64,000 bases of DNA, from contig JAIOSF010000026.1 of the NCBI GenBank assembly GCA_021107755.1, forward strand, positions 1 to 64,000, given 5' to 3'. The position numbers and the translations under genes were made by a program. The stretch comes from Arcobacteraceae bacterium. GTDB lineage: Bacteria > Campylobacterota > Campylobacteria > Campylobacterales > Arcobacteraceae. A model generated the notes under the pieces. That model saw only the letters and a program-made list of their open reading frames with translations, was not told the origin of the DNA and searched no databases. Each line of letters opens with the position of its first letter. Position 1 is the stretch's first letter. Positions 1-10,845 of this stretch are shown here, piece after piece.

Positions 1-87
1 AAGAATAAGAACAGGTGAAACAGGAAATGAAGCTGTTTAGTATTTTTACTAATATTCTATGAATTAAAATAAGTTTTTAATTTACTT

Positions 88-125
88 AAAACTCCTTGAG
101 GTTTTCCCTTGGGGAGTTTTTTTAT
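88..125 (+). terminator. Rho-independent terminator of a gene lying left of the window
   Basis: AAAACTCC ... GGAGTTTTTTT hairpin with T tract. Confidence 0.7.
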
Positions 126-126
126 T

Positions 127-1767
127 TTAAAGAATCTTTTTTAAGTAATCAGCAACCCTAAAACTATTTGCATAGATAGTAAAAGTATAAGGGACACTGC
201 CTCCTGTAGGCATAAAGCTTCCATCGGTTACAAAAAGATTATTTATCTCATGAGATTGACAATATTTATTTAAAACAGAAGTTTTAGAATCATTACCAAA
301 TCTACAGCCACCAGCTTGTAGATTTTGTGGAGGATATGGTGAGATGTTTCCATTTATATTTTTTGCTCCCATTGTTTCTAGAAGTTTTACAGCTTTTTTA
401 GCTAGTTTATCTCCTATTATCTCATTTTGTGGATGGGAACCAATTGCAATTTTAGCTACATTAATCCCATATTTATCAACTCTATATTTATCAATAGATA
501 CATTACAATTATCATTTGGAAGCCAATCATTAAAAATCTCAATACTAAGTTTTTTTTGTTTATTAAATGTATAAAAAAGTTTTTTATAAAGTTCTTCTCC
601 CCATACTAGGTTACCATCTTGATCCCATTTTTCTTTGTTTGCTTTTCTTATTGGGTTTGCATGTTCAAAAAGTAATTCAAGTATTCCACCTTTTTGTTTA
701 TCAAAAAAATAAAAGTCTTTTATAACACGATTAACAAAATATCCCTCGGTCATTAAATCTTTTAAAGAGATTTTACTATTTTCATCAAAAGTACCATTAA
801 CAACTCCACCACCACTAAAGAGGAGATTTTTTCCAACTTGCCCAGAATTGTTACTAAGTCCATTTGGAAAATTATTAGTACTTGAGTTTAGTAAAAGGCG
901 ACTAGTTTCGATTGCCTGACCTGCTACAATAAAAGTTTTTGCAAAAATCTCTTTTTTAATATTTTTATTTTTATCTATATATAGAGCACTTACGATTTTC
1001 TTATTTTGTTCCTTGAGCTTTATAACAAAAGCATTTGTAATAAGAGTTACATTTTTGGTTTTTAAAGCTGGATTTATTAAAGCTTCCCTTGCACTTCCTT
1101 TGGCTCCACTACTACACCCATAACTTCCACAATAGTTTGAGTAATAACATTTATCTCTATTTTGTATATCTTGTGACAAAATTGCACGAGGTGTTACAAC
1201 AGAAGTAAAACCAATTTTTTGAGCACTCTTATCAATAAGATGCACAATAGGATGTTCAGTAGTTGCAGGATAAGGAAAATTTTTTGAACTTCTTGGGCTC
1301 TCATATTTGTGTGGTGTTGTATATCCACTTACTCCAACTATTTTTTCAACTTTGTCATAATAAGGTTCTAGCTCCTCGTAATTTATGGGCCAATCTTCAA
1401 TATTAGCACCCTTTATAGTACCAAATTTTGTTTTGAGTTGAAAATCATTAGGGTGAAGTCTGTGGAAAAAACCACTCATAAAGTTAGATGAACCACCAAC
1501 TATAGAACCATTCCAAAAATCCCAATTAGCCTGAGTTGTTGTATACTCGTCATTATTTTCTATAATAGTGTGGTATTCATCATTAAGATTAGGGGTTACA
1601 ATACTTCTTTTTGTATAGGCTATCTCATCTTTAGAAAAATCTTCCCTTTTATAATGTTCCCCTTTCTCTAGAACAATTATTTTTTTACCCGCTTTTGCAA
1701 GTTCATATATAATAGGTCCAGCTCCCGCACCACTCCCTACAACACAAATATCATAGATTGTATTCAT
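127..1767 (-). CDS. GMC-family oxidoreductase (FAD-binding)
   Basis: N-terminal YDICVVGSGAGAGPIIYELAKAGKKIIVLEKG Rossmann motif; C-terminal NLFVTDGSFMPTGGSVPYTFTIYANSFRVADY. ATG at 1767 preferred over ORF start 1830 because it overlaps the upstream stop (ATGA). Confidence 0.85.
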   Translation of the reverse strand: MNTIYDICVVGSGAGAGPIIYELAKAGKKIIVLEKGEHYKREDFSKDEIAYTKRSIVTPNLNDEYHTIIENNDEYTTTQANWDFWNGSIVGGSSNFMSGFFHRLHPNDFQLKTKFGTIKGANIEDWPINYEELEPYYDKVEKIVGVSGYTTPHKYESPRSSKNFPYPATTEHPIVHLIDKSAQKIGFTSVVTPRAILSQDIQNRDKCYYSNYCGSYGCSSGAKGSAREALINPALKTKNVTLITNAFVIKLKEQNKKIVSALYIDKNKNIKKEIFAKTFIVAGQAIETSRLLLNSSTNNFPNGLSNNSGQVGKNLLFSGGGVVNGTFDENSKISLKDLMTEGYFVNRVIKDFYFFDKQKGGILELLFEHANPIRKANKEKWDQDGNLVWGEELYKKLFYTFNKQKKLSIEIFNDWLPNDNCNVSIDKYRVDKYGINVAKIAIGSHPQNEIIGDKLAKKAVKLLETMGAKNINGNISPYPPQNLQAGGCRFGNDSKTSVLNKYCQSHEINNLFVTDGSFMPTGGSVPYTFTIYANSFRVADYLKKIL

Positions 1768-2240
1768 ATTTTTTTCCCAAATGGTTGTGATGCTGTAGGT
1801 ACTGGAATAGTATGATTGATATTCTTCCAACCTAGCATATCTTTGTTCCCCTTATATATAGGATCCCCGAGCATAGCCTCAAGTCCATAATACAGAAGAG
1901 TAGATAACCAGTTTTGTCCGAAGTTTAGTGTCTCAAATTCTCGTAATATTTTCTCTTTTGTCTTTGTATTCAAAAATATAAATTGATTGTTAAATTGATC
2001 AAGTTTATTTGCACCCTCAAGAATAAACTCCAAGTCATCTTTATTAAAGGTAGGATGTTTCATAACAAATAGAAAAAAATCATAACCTTTAAAACTTGAA
2101 GCACCACTATATGTAGGAGTATTAGGAAATAGATGTTCAAGTACAGACTTGATAATTTGTAATTGATTTGTCTTTTTACTTGCATAAAGTTTTGTAAAAA
2201 AACTTAACAATGAAAAAATAAGAAAAGTTCTTCTTCTCAT
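1764..2240 (-). CDS. Gluconate 2-dehydrogenase subunit 3-like protein, partner of the GMC oxidoreductase
   Basis: MRRRTF signal-like N-terminus; 4-nt overlap with GMC dehydrogenase; GDPIYKGNKDMLGWKNI motif. Confidence 0.7.
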   Translation of the reverse strand: MRRRTFLIFSLLSFFTKLYASKKTNQLQIIKSVLEHLFPNTPTYSGASSFKGYDFFLFVMKHPTFNKDDLEFILEGANKLDQFNNQFIFLNTKTKEKILREFETLNFGQNWLSTLLYYGLEAMLGDPIYKGNKDMLGWKNINHTIPVPTASQPFGKKI

Positions 2241-2344
2241 AATAAATACTCCATAAACATAATAATTAGTTAAAAAATTAAGTTTTAATTTAGGTGCCCT
2301 AATAGTATAATAATACCTTTATAAAAATCTTAAAAGGAAGTCGT

Positions 2345-2659
2345 ATGAAAAAATTATTAGCATCACTTGTAGTGATGGCAGCGTTTGTTGGATTTGGAAT
2401 TACTAGTCTAAATGCATCTGTTATAAAAGATGGTATTGTGTTAGCATCAAATGATAAGTGTGGTGGTTCAAAATGTGGTGCATCAACTAAGTGTGGTGGT
2501 GAAAAAGAGGAAAAGAAGTATGGTGAAGGGAAATGTGGAGAAGAGAAAAAAAGCTCTAAATGTGGTAGTTCAAAATGTGGATCATCAGATAAATGTGGTG
2601 GTGAAAAAAAAGATAAGCCTGTAAAAAGTTCTTGCGGAACAGGTAAATGTGGTTCTTAA
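2345..2659 (+). CDS. Secreted low-complexity Cys-Gly-rich peptide (8 KCG motifs)
   Basis: Sec-like signal peptide, then DKCGGSKCGASTKCGG...YGEGKCGEE...SSKCGSSKCGSSDKCGG; all nine Cys followed by Gly. Confidence 0.8.
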   Translation: MKKLLASLVVMAAFVGFGITSLNASVIKDGIVLASNDKCGGSKCGASTKCGGEKEEKKYGEGKCGEEKKSSKCGSSKCGSSDKCGGEKKDKPVKSSCGTGKCGS

Positions 2660-2675
2660 TCACTAAATAAAAATC

Positions 2676-2704
2676 ATAAGCTTCAATATTTTGTTGAAGC
2701 TTAT
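2676..2704 (+). terminator. Hairpin downstream of the KCG peptide gene
   Basis: ATAAGCTTCAA-TATTTTG-TTGAAGCTTAT perfect stem; weak T tract. Confidence 0.55.
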
Positions 2705-2854
2705 AGCTACAAAAAACAAAAAACAATTTTTGTATAGTCCAAATACCAAAATTGTTTACTCAAATAACTTCTAAATAAAATATTATTAAATGAGATAAAA
2801 ATACTCCTAAATACTTATATAACCCTTAAATAAGCCAATTAGATTAAAATTTAA

Positions 2855-3853
<999 letters not shown>

Positions 3854-3955
3854 TAATTACTAAAGTTTAGAAAATTAAATCTTGAGGTCAATACCTCAAG
3901 TATAAAACAAAAAATTAATAAACAAAATAAAAAATAAAAACAATAGGAGAAAATT

Positions 3956-4315
3956 ATGTTTGTATGTGGTTATCATTTTCCAGCGAGTGAAGGAAACGAT
4001 GTATCTTTTGATAAAGTTATAGAAAAAGTAAGTGAAGGTATTGATTCAACAGGTAAAACTGTTACATTAACAAGTGAAACAAGAGAAGGTGTTCAATTAG
4101 AAACATTAGAAGTACCAGCAGGTACATTTGCACACACTGCATTTGTAGATTATTACACAAATACAGAAGTTGCTGAAAAAGATGGTTTAAAAATGATTTA
4201 TTATACAAATAAATACCAAATTTCTGAAATTTCTAAATCTGTAGATGGTGCAGTTACAAAAGATTTATGTAAAAAATTAGATGATATGAATCTATACAGA
4301 GTAAAAGTAGCATAA
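3956..4315 (+). CDS. Uncharacterised 119-aa protein between nifH and nifD
   Basis: Intact ORF with upstream RBS (aggaga); no recognised PII or ferredoxin motif. Confidence 0.8.
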   Translation: MFVCGYHFPASEGNDVSFDKVIEKVSEGIDSTGKTVTLTSETREGVQLETLEVPAGTFAHTAFVDYYTNTEVAEKDGLKMIYYTNKYQISEISKSVDGAVTKDLCKKLDDMNLYRVKVA

Positions 4316-4437
4316 AAAGGTTTAGAATAGCAATTCTTTCATACGATTTCGGCGTTGAGGACTCGTCATTTACTCTAAGTAAACTTCCTCATCCTCGCCT
4401 TGAACTCGAATGAAATAATCACCATTCAAAACCTTTT
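4315..4437. repeat. 123-bp imperfect palindrome in the nifH-nifD intergenic region
   Basis: aaaaggttt..gaat..tttcat.cga ... tcg.atgaaa..attc..aaacctttt around core TTTAC-TCTAA-GTAAA (centre 4376). Confidence 0.8.
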
Positions 4438-4469
4438 GATTAAATTAAAATAAAAGCAAAAGGAAAGTT

Positions 4470-5936
4470 ATGGCAAACGAAGAATTAGAAGCTTTACAAA
4501 AAGAAGCTATAGAAGAGGTACTGTCTGTTTACCCTGCAAAAGCTGCAAAAAACAGAGCAAAGCATTTAGGTGTTGATACTCCAGAGGGTGTAAAAGGTGC
4601 TTGTGATAAAACTAGATCAAATAAACAAACAGTTCCAGGTGTAATGTCTCAAAGAGGTTGTGCGTACGCAGGTTCTAAGGGTGTTGTATGGGGACCAATT
4701 AAAGATATGATTCATATTTCTCATGGACCAGTAGGTTGTGGACAATATTCAAGAGCGGGTAGAAGAAACTACTATATCGGTACAACAGGTGTTGATACAT
4801 TTGTTACAATGAACTTCACAACAGATTTTTCTGAGAATGACATTGTATTTGGTGGGGATATTAAACTTAAAAAAGCTCTTGGTGAGATTGATGAGTTATT
4901 TCCATTAAATAATGGTATATCTATTCAATCTGAGTGTCCAATTGGTTTAATTGGTGATGATATTCAAGCTGTTGCAAAAGTACATAAAAAAGAATCTGAC
5001 AAACCAACAATTGCTGTTTCATGTGAAGGGTTTAGAGGGGTTTCTCAGTCGTTGGGGCACCACATAGCTAATGATATGATCAGAGATGAAGTTATGCCAG
5101 ATGCAAGTCATAGACAAAACTTTGAATCTACAGATTTTGATGTAGCTATTATTGGGGATTACAACATCGGTGGTGATGCTTGGGCTTCAAGAATATTACT
5201 AGAAGAGATGGGATTAAGAGTTATTGCTCAATGGTCTGGAGATGCTACTTATAAAGAGATGGCAATCGCACCAAAAGCAAAACTTAACTTACTTCACTGT
5301 TATAGATCAATGAACTATATCTCAAGACATATGGAACAAGAGTTCGGTATACCTTGGATGGAATATAACTTCTTTGGACCAAGTAAAACAACAGAGTCTT
5401 TAAGAAAAATTGCTGAGTTCTTTGGACCAGAAGTTCAAGAAAAAACAGAAGCAGTTATAGCTAAATATACAAAAATGACTGACGAAGTTATTGCTAAATA
5501 TAGACCTAAATTAGAGGGTAAAAAAGTAATGCTATATGTTGGTGGATTAAGACCAAGACATGTTATTGGTGCTTATGAAGATTTAGGTATGGAAGTTATC
5601 GGTACTGGATATGAGTTCGGTCACGGTGATGATTATAAAAGAACAAAAGAAGATTTAGGAAGAGCTACATTAATTTATGATGATGTTAATGAGTACGAAC
5701 TAGAAGCTTTCGTTAAAAAATTAAAACCAGATTTAGTTGCATCTGGAGTTAAAGAGAAATATGTATTCCAAAAAATGGGTCTACCATTTAGACAAATGCA
5801 CTCTTGGGATTACTCTGGACCATACCATGGTTATGATGCATTCGCAATTTTTGCAAAAGATATGGACTTAGCTATGAACTCACCAGTTTGGAGTCATACA
5901 AAAGCACCATGGGATAAAGAAGAGGTAGGAGCTTAA
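4470..5936 (+). CDS. nifD: Nitrogenase MoFe protein alpha chain NifD
   Basis: Family motifs: [63 protein letters not shown]. Confidence 0.97.
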   Translation: MANEELEALQKEAIEEVLSVYPAKAAKNRAKHLGVDTPEGVKGACDKTRSNKQTVPGVMSQRGCAYAGSKGVVWGPIKDMIHISHGPVGCGQYSRAGRRNYYIGTTGVDTFVTMNFTTDFSENDIVFGGDIKLKKALGEIDELFPLNNGISIQSECPIGLIGDDIQAVAKVHKKESDKPTIAVSCEGFRGVSQSLGHHIANDMIRDEVMPDASHRQNFESTDFDVAIIGDYNIGGDAWASRILLEEMGLRVIAQWSGDATYKEMAIAPKAKLNLLHCYRSMNYISRHMEQEFGIPWMEYNFFGPSKTTESLRKIAEFFGPEVQEKTEAVIAKYTKMTDEVIAKYRPKLEGKKVMLYVGGLRPRHVIGAYEDLGMEVIGTGYEFGHGDDYKRTKEDLGRATLIYDDVNEYELEAFVKKLKPDLVASGVKEKYVFQKMGLPFRQMHSWDYSGPYHGYDAFAIFAKDMDLAMNSPVWSHTKAPWDKEEVGA

Positions 5937-5937
5937 T

Positions 5938-7485
5938 ATGCAAGACGTAAATAATATAGTAAACGGACAAAAGCTGTTCTTAAAAGAAGATTACCAAGCT
6001 TCTTTAGCAGCAAAAAAAGAGTTTGAAGGTTCAATGGGTTCAATTAATCCTGCGAAAGTTGAAGAAGTTGCTGAGTGGACTAAATCTTGGGATTATAGAG
6101 AGAAAAACTTAGCAAGAGAAGCTATTACAGTTAACCCTGCTAAAGCTTGTCAACCACTTGGAGCTATTATGGCTGCACTTGGATTTGAAAATACAATGCC
6201 TTATGTACATGGAAGTCACGGATGTGTTGCATACTTTAGATCGTACTTTACAAGACACTTTAAAGAACCAACACCATGTGTATCTGATAGTATGTCAGAA
6301 TCTGCAGCGGTATTTGGTGGATTAGCAAATATGAAAGATGGTTTAAGAAACTGTAACGCAATGTACAAACCAGAAATGATAGCTGTATCTACAACTTGTA
6401 TGGCAGAAGTTATCGGAGATGATTTAGGTGCATTTATCATTGGTGCTAGAGATGAAGCAGAAGGAGAACTAGATGCTTTACCAATAACTTATGCTCATAC
6501 TCCATCATTTGTTGGGTCACATATTACAGGTTATGATAATATGATGAAAGGTATGCTTGAGCAATTAAGTATAGGAAAAGAGAACAGAGTTGTTGAAGAG
6601 GGAAGAATTAATATTATCCCTGGTTTTGAACCTTACCTTGGATCTTTAGCAGAAGTTAAAGAGATTGCTGCATCATTTTCTGACAAAATTGTAATGTTAG
6701 GTGATCATGAAGAGCAATGGAATACAGGTGCTGGTGGATATAGTTTATATGCTGGTGGTACACCATTAGAAGTTGCTAAAACAGCTATAAATGCAGAGAC
6801 TACAATCTCTTTACAAAAATATTCTACAGTGCAAACTGCTAAGACTATTAAAAATAAATGGAAACAAGGTTTTGAAACTTGTAATCCAATAGGACTTGCT
6901 GGTACAGATGAATTCGTAATGAAATTAGCTGAACTTACAGGTAAAGAAGTTCCAGAGTCGTTAAAAACTCAAAGAGCTCAACTTGTTGATGCAATGCAAG
7001 ATTCTTACCCATATATGCATGGTAAAAAGTTTGCAATCTATGGTGATCCAGATTTCTTATTAGGTCTTGTTGCATTTATCGTTGAAATGGGTGGTATCCC
7101 AACTCATGTATTATGTCACAATGCTCCAAGGAAAGGTTGGGAAGCAGATATGCAAGCAATCATAGACAAATCTGATTGGGCAAGTGATTGTCAAATCTGG
7201 GCTGGTAAAGATTTATGGCACTTAAGATCATTATTATTTACAGAGCCAGTAGATTTCTTAATCGGTAATGTTTACGGTAAAGAATTATACAGAGATACAA
7301 AAATACCTTTAATCAGAATTGGTTTCCCAATTTTTGATAGACATCACTTACATAGATACTCTATGAGTGGTTACAAAGGTGCTTTAAATCTATTAACATG
7401 GATTACAAACTCTGTTCTAGACGAACTAGATGAAGAGACAAAAGATATAGCTAAAACAGATTATTTCTTTGATTGTGTGAGATAA
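5938..7485 (+). CDS. nifK: Nitrogenase MoFe protein beta chain NifK
   Basis: Follows nifD by 1 nt; PYVHGSHGCVAYFRSYFTRHFKEP; STTCMAEVIGDDL; GFPIFDRHHLHR. Confidence 0.97.
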   Translation: MQDVNNIVNGQKLFLKEDYQASLAAKKEFEGSMGSINPAKVEEVAEWTKSWDYREKNLAREAITVNPAKACQPLGAIMAALGFENTMPYVHGSHGCVAYFRSYFTRHFKEPTPCVSDSMSESAAVFGGLANMKDGLRNCNAMYKPEMIAVSTTCMAEVIGDDLGAFIIGARDEAEGELDALPITYAHTPSFVGSHITGYDNMMKGMLEQLSIGKENRVVEEGRINIIPGFEPYLGSLAEVKEIAASFSDKIVMLGDHEEQWNTGAGGYSLYAGGTPLEVAKTAINAETTISLQKYSTVQTAKTIKNKWKQGFETCNPIGLAGTDEFVMKLAELTGKEVPESLKTQRAQLVDAMQDSYPYMHGKKFAIYGDPDFLLGLVAFIVEMGGIPTHVLCHNAPRKGWEADMQAIIDKSDWASDCQIWAGKDLWHLRSLLFTEPVDFLIGNVYGKELYRDTKIPLIRIGFPIFDRHHLHRYSMSGYKGALNLLTWITNSVLDELDEETKDIAKTDYFFDCVR

Positions 7486-7515
7486 TTTAAATAGTAATTT
7501 CGAAATTTACAGATT

Positions 7516-7548
7516 AAAACTAGAAGATTTTTCTTCTGGTTTTTTTTA
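7516..7548 (+). terminator. Rho-independent terminator after nifK
   Basis: AAAACTAGAAGA-TTTTT-TCTTCTGGTTTTTTTT. Confidence 0.8.
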
Positions 7549-7552
7549 AATA

Positions 7553-7580
7553 TTCATTATGTATTAAGTTATATAACGGT
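7553..7580. promoter_or_regulatory. ModE-like operator, upstream copy (imperfect left half)
   Basis: TTCATTATGTA-TTAAGT-TATATAACGGT compared with ATCGNTATATA-N6-TATATAACGAT. Confidence 0.6.
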
Positions 7581-7616
7581 ATTATTTTTTGTGGAAATAA
7601 CGAATTTTTTTTGAAA

Positions 7617-7644
7617 ATCGTTATATACCATTTTATATAAGGAC
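7617..7644. promoter_or_regulatory. ModE-like operator adjacent to modE start
   Basis: ATCGTTATATA-CCATTT-TATATAAGGAC; left half fits the E. coli ModE consensus. Confidence 0.8.
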
Positions 7645-7649
7645 TCAAT

Positions 7650-8432
7650 GTGGAATTTTCATCATCTTTAACAATCTTTAACAGCGATACGCCACTTTTA
7701 TTGGAAAAACGAATTAAGCTTATAGGCTATATAGAGATAGAAGGATCTATAAGTAAAGCAGCCAAAAAAGTACCCATGAGCTATAAAGCTGCATGGGATG
7801 CTATCGATGCCATAAACAACCTTTGCCCAACAACAGTTGTAGAAAAATCTACAGGTGGTGTTGGAGGAGGCGGAGCTGTAGTAACACCTTATGGTAAAAA
7901 CTTAATTAAAACATATTCGACGCTTAAAAAAGAACATGAAAAGTTTTTATCACAATTGACAAAGATGACAGATTTTAACACAGGAGCCCTTAAATCTTTA
8001 GAAAGGTTTTCGATGCAAATAAGTGCAAGAAATCAAGTTCAAGGTATAGTTGAACATATTGAACAAGGAAAAGTAAATTCTTCAGTGTATTTAAAATTAA
8101 AAAGTGGTTACACCTTAGTAAGTGTTATTACAAATGGGGCTATTGATAATTTAAATTTACAAATAGAAGATGAAGTGGTTGCTATATTTAAATCAAGTTC
8201 AGTTCTCCTTACAACAGATTTGAGTTTAAATATTAGTGCTAGAAATAAATTCCAAGGTACTATAACTGATATTAGTTTAGGTGAGATAAATAGTGAAGTT
8301 CTAGTTGATATTGGTAATGGAGATAAAATCGCCTCTGTTATTACGAAAAATGCCACAGGGAGTTTAGATTTGAAAGTTGGTGATAGTGTAAGTGCTATTA
8401 TAAAATCATCTGATGTGATGATAGGAAAATAA
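7650..8432 (+). CDS. modE: ModE-type molybdate-responsive regulator, LysR-like HTH plus two Mop/TOBE domains
   Basis: GSISKAAKKVPMSYKAAWDAIDAIN HTH; repeated ISARNxxQG...VxSVITxxA...SVxAIxKSSxV Mop motifs; GTG start. Confidence 0.88.
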   Translation: MEFSSSLTIFNSDTPLLLEKRIKLIGYIEIEGSISKAAKKVPMSYKAAWDAIDAINNLCPTTVVEKSTGGVGGGGAVVTPYGKNLIKTYSTLKKEHEKFLSQLTKMTDFNTGALKSLERFSMQISARNQVQGIVEHIEQGKVNSSVYLKLKSGYTLVSVITNGAIDNLNLQIEDEVVAIFKSSSVLLTTDLSLNISARNKFQGTITDISLGEINSEVLVDIGNGDKIASVITKNATGSLDLKVGDSVSAIIKSSDVMIGK

Positions 8433-8442
8433 AGGGATAAGA

Positions 8443-9192
8443 ATGTTAAAGAAGTTATTGATTGGAAGTTTATTATTTGTTGGATCTTTATATGCTGGAA
8501 CTATTAATATTGCAGTTGCTGCCAATGTAAGTTATGCTATTGATGATTTAAAAAAAGAGTTTAATAAACTCTATCCAAATACAGAGGTTAAAGTTACACT
8601 TGGAAGTAGTGGTAAACTAACTGCTCAAATTAAAAATGGAGCACCATATCAGTTGTTTATGGCTGCAAATATGAAATATCCACAAGCTTTATATGCTGAT
8701 GGGATTGCTACAACTAGACCACTTGTTTATGCTCAAGGAAGTCTTGCATACTTAAGTAGTAAAAAACAAAATTTTTCAAAAGGTATAAAACTTGTTGAAA
8801 ACTCAAAAATATCTAAAATAGCAGTAGCAAATCCAAAAACTGCACCTTATGGAAAAGCTGCAGTTGAAGCTATGAAAAATGGTGGAGTATATGATAAAGT
8901 AGTAGGAAAATATGTCTATGCTGAATCTATCTCTCAAACTGTTTCTTATGCTGTAACTGCTGCTGATATAGGTTTTATTGCTAAATCTTCACTTTATAGT
9001 CCTAAAATGTCTGCTTATAAAAAAGGTATTAATTGGGCTGATGTAGATCCAAAACTTTACACACCAATTAATCAAGGTATTGTAGTACTTAAAAATGGTG
9101 AAGCAAATAGTGAAGTAGCTGCATTTTATACATTTATGTTAAGTGCAAAAGCAAAAAAAATATTAAATGACTTTGGATATTTAGTACCATGA
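8443..9192 (+). CDS. modA: Molybdate ABC transporter substrate-binding protein
   Basis: Signal peptide; INIAVAANVSYAIDDLKKEF; VTLGSSGKLTAQIKNGAPYQLFMAA. Confidence 0.92.
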   Translation: MLKKLLIGSLLFVGSLYAGTINIAVAANVSYAIDDLKKEFNKLYPNTEVKVTLGSSGKLTAQIKNGAPYQLFMAANMKYPQALYADGIATTRPLVYAQGSLAYLSSKKQNFSKGIKLVENSKISKIAVANPKTAPYGKAAVEAMKNGGVYDKVVGKYVYAESISQTVSYAVTAADIGFIAKSSLYSPKMSAYKKGINWADVDPKLYTPINQGIVVLKNGEANSEVAAFYTFMLSAKAKKILNDFGYLVP

Positions 9193-9587
9193 GTAGTTTA
9201 ATAGCAACTGTAACACAAATAGATTATTGTGATAGTTTGCATATAGTAAAGTTTGATTGTCATAATCAAACTTTATCTATGATGAGTTTAGATTTAACTG
9301 ATGCTATCCAAGTTGGTACAAAAGTAAAACTTGTAATCAAACCATCTCATATAGCAATTGCAAAAGATTTTAGTGGAGAGGTGAGTTATTCAAATCAACT
9401 TAAAACTACTATTAAATCGTGCACAAATGGACAACTCTTAAGTAGTGTGAAATTAGATTTCTTTGATACTACTTTGGAGTCAATTATCACACTAAACTCA
9501 TCGCAAAAAATGGGCTTAAAAGTAGGGGATCAAGTAACTGCCTTTATAAAAGCTAGTGAGATATCAATAGGTGAGGTTTTAGGATGA
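9189..9587 (+). CDS. Molbindin-like di-Mop/TOBE protein
   Basis: Two Mop-like repeats ending [14 protein letters not shown]; 4-nt overlap with modA. Confidence 0.8.
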   Translation: MSSLIATVTQIDYCDSLHIVKFDCHNQTLSMMSLDLTDAIQVGTKVKLVIKPSHIAIAKDFSGEVSYSNQLKTTIKSCTNGQLLSSVKLDFFDTTLESIITLNSSQKMGLKVGDQVTAFIKASEISIGEVLG

Positions 9588-10276
9588 TTGAAATATTTAC
9601 TAACTTAGAGTTTGAACCTTTTTTGCTCTCTTTTAAATTAGCAGGAATCACTACATTGATACTTTTTGTTTTTAGTGTACCATTAGCTTGGTATTTATCT
9701 CAAACAAAGTCAAAGATGAAACCATTTTGGGAAAGTTTAACAGCATTGCCTATTGTACTGCCACCTTCTGTTTTAGGTTTTTATATCCTTGTAGCATTAT
9801 CTCACAATTCACCTATAGGGGTGTTTTTTGAGGATATGTTTGGGATAAAACTTGTTTTTAACTTCACAGGACTTGTGGTTGCAAGTTGTTTTTATAGTTT
9901 ACCTTTTATGGTACAACCTTTGCAAAGTGGTTTTGAATCTATCAATAAAAATATGTTAGAAGCTAGTTATATAAGTGGGAAAGGGAAATGTGAGACTATA
10001 ATTAAAGTTGCATTACCAAATATAAAACCAGCTTTGATGACAGCAATTATTGTAACTTTTGCCCATACAGTTGGAGAGTTTGGGGTTGTTTTAATGGTAG
10101 GTGGAAGTATCCCTGGGGAGACAAAAGTAGCTTCAGTTGCTATATATGAGTTTGTTGAAGTTATGGACTATACACATGCACACATTTATAGTGCTATTAT
10201 GGTTGTTATTAGTTTTCTTGTATTATTGAGTGTATATATTTTTAATGGTAAACAAAATAAAAAATTTGGAATATAA
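9584..10276 (+). CDS. modB: Molybdate ABC transporter permease
   Basis: [44 protein letters not shown]. Confidence 0.93.
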   Translation: MIEIFTNLEFEPFLLSFKLAGITTLILFVFSVPLAWYLSQTKSKMKPFWESLTALPIVLPPSVLGFYILVALSHNSPIGVFFEDMFGIKLVFNFTGLVVASCFYSLPFMVQPLQSGFESINKNMLEASYISGKGKCETIIKVALPNIKPALMTAIIVTFAHTVGEFGVVLMVGGSIPGETKVASVAIYEFVEVMDYTHAHIYSAIMVVISFLVLLSVYIFNGKQNKKFGI

Positions 10277-10278
10277 AG

Positions 10279-10821
10279 ATGAAAAAAAAGATTATAGAGA
10301 GATATGATGTAAGTGATAATGGAGAAGTTATTATTAAAATATCAGCAAAAAAAGTTGAAGATTTATATAATGAATATGATAAAAAATCATCTTTTTCAAA
10401 AAAAGATTTAGATCAAGAGCTTGTAGAATATATCATAGAAAGTGTAAATGAAATAGGGAAAGAACCTTTTTCTCTTAAGTTTTATTTAGAAGATCAGATA
10501 CCTAAAGGGCTTCAAGAAAAGGTACGAAATAGTATTAAACTATATTTTTCTTATTTGCAAGATTTAGAGAAAAAAAAGATGAAAGAACAAGTGAAAAATA
10601 GTTTTATATTTATCATTATAGGGTTGTTTTTTACTACTTGTTCACTTCTTAGTGGTGATAGTGAAAGTTTTATTGTCAAAATTTTATCAGAGGGGATGCT
10701 AGTTGCTGGATGGGTTTCTTTGTGGGAAGCATTAGCTACGCTTCTTATAAAATGGTTACCACTAACTAAAAAACTAAAAACTTTTACGAGAGTTTTTAAT
10801 TGTGATGTTGAGTTTGCATAA
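10279..10821 (+). CDS. Uncharacterised membrane protein within mod operon
   Basis: Intact 180-aa ORF with TM segments, tightly linked to modB. Confidence 0.7.
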   Translation: MKKKIIERYDVSDNGEVIIKISAKKVEDLYNEYDKKSSFSKKDLDQELVEYIIESVNEIGKEPFSLKFYLEDQIPKGLQEKVRNSIKLYFSYLQDLEKKKMKEQVKNSFIFIIIGLFFTTCSLLSGDSESFIVKILSEGMLVAGWVSLWEALATLLIKWLPLTKKLKTFTRVFNCDVEFA

Positions 10822-10845
10822 ATATCTTTATAAAGGGAGAATAAA

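Noticed and set aside
344-609. Plus-strand ORFs 344-574 and 427-609
   Set aside because: Antisense to the well-supported GMC oxidoreductase; no RBS or family motif; typical AT-rich shadow ORFs.
2450-2655. Repeated TGTGGTG-type DNA considered as a tandem repeat/CRISPR
   Set aside because: Repetition is explained by KCG codons in the coding sequence; no regular spacers. No CRISPR array was seen anywhere in the window.
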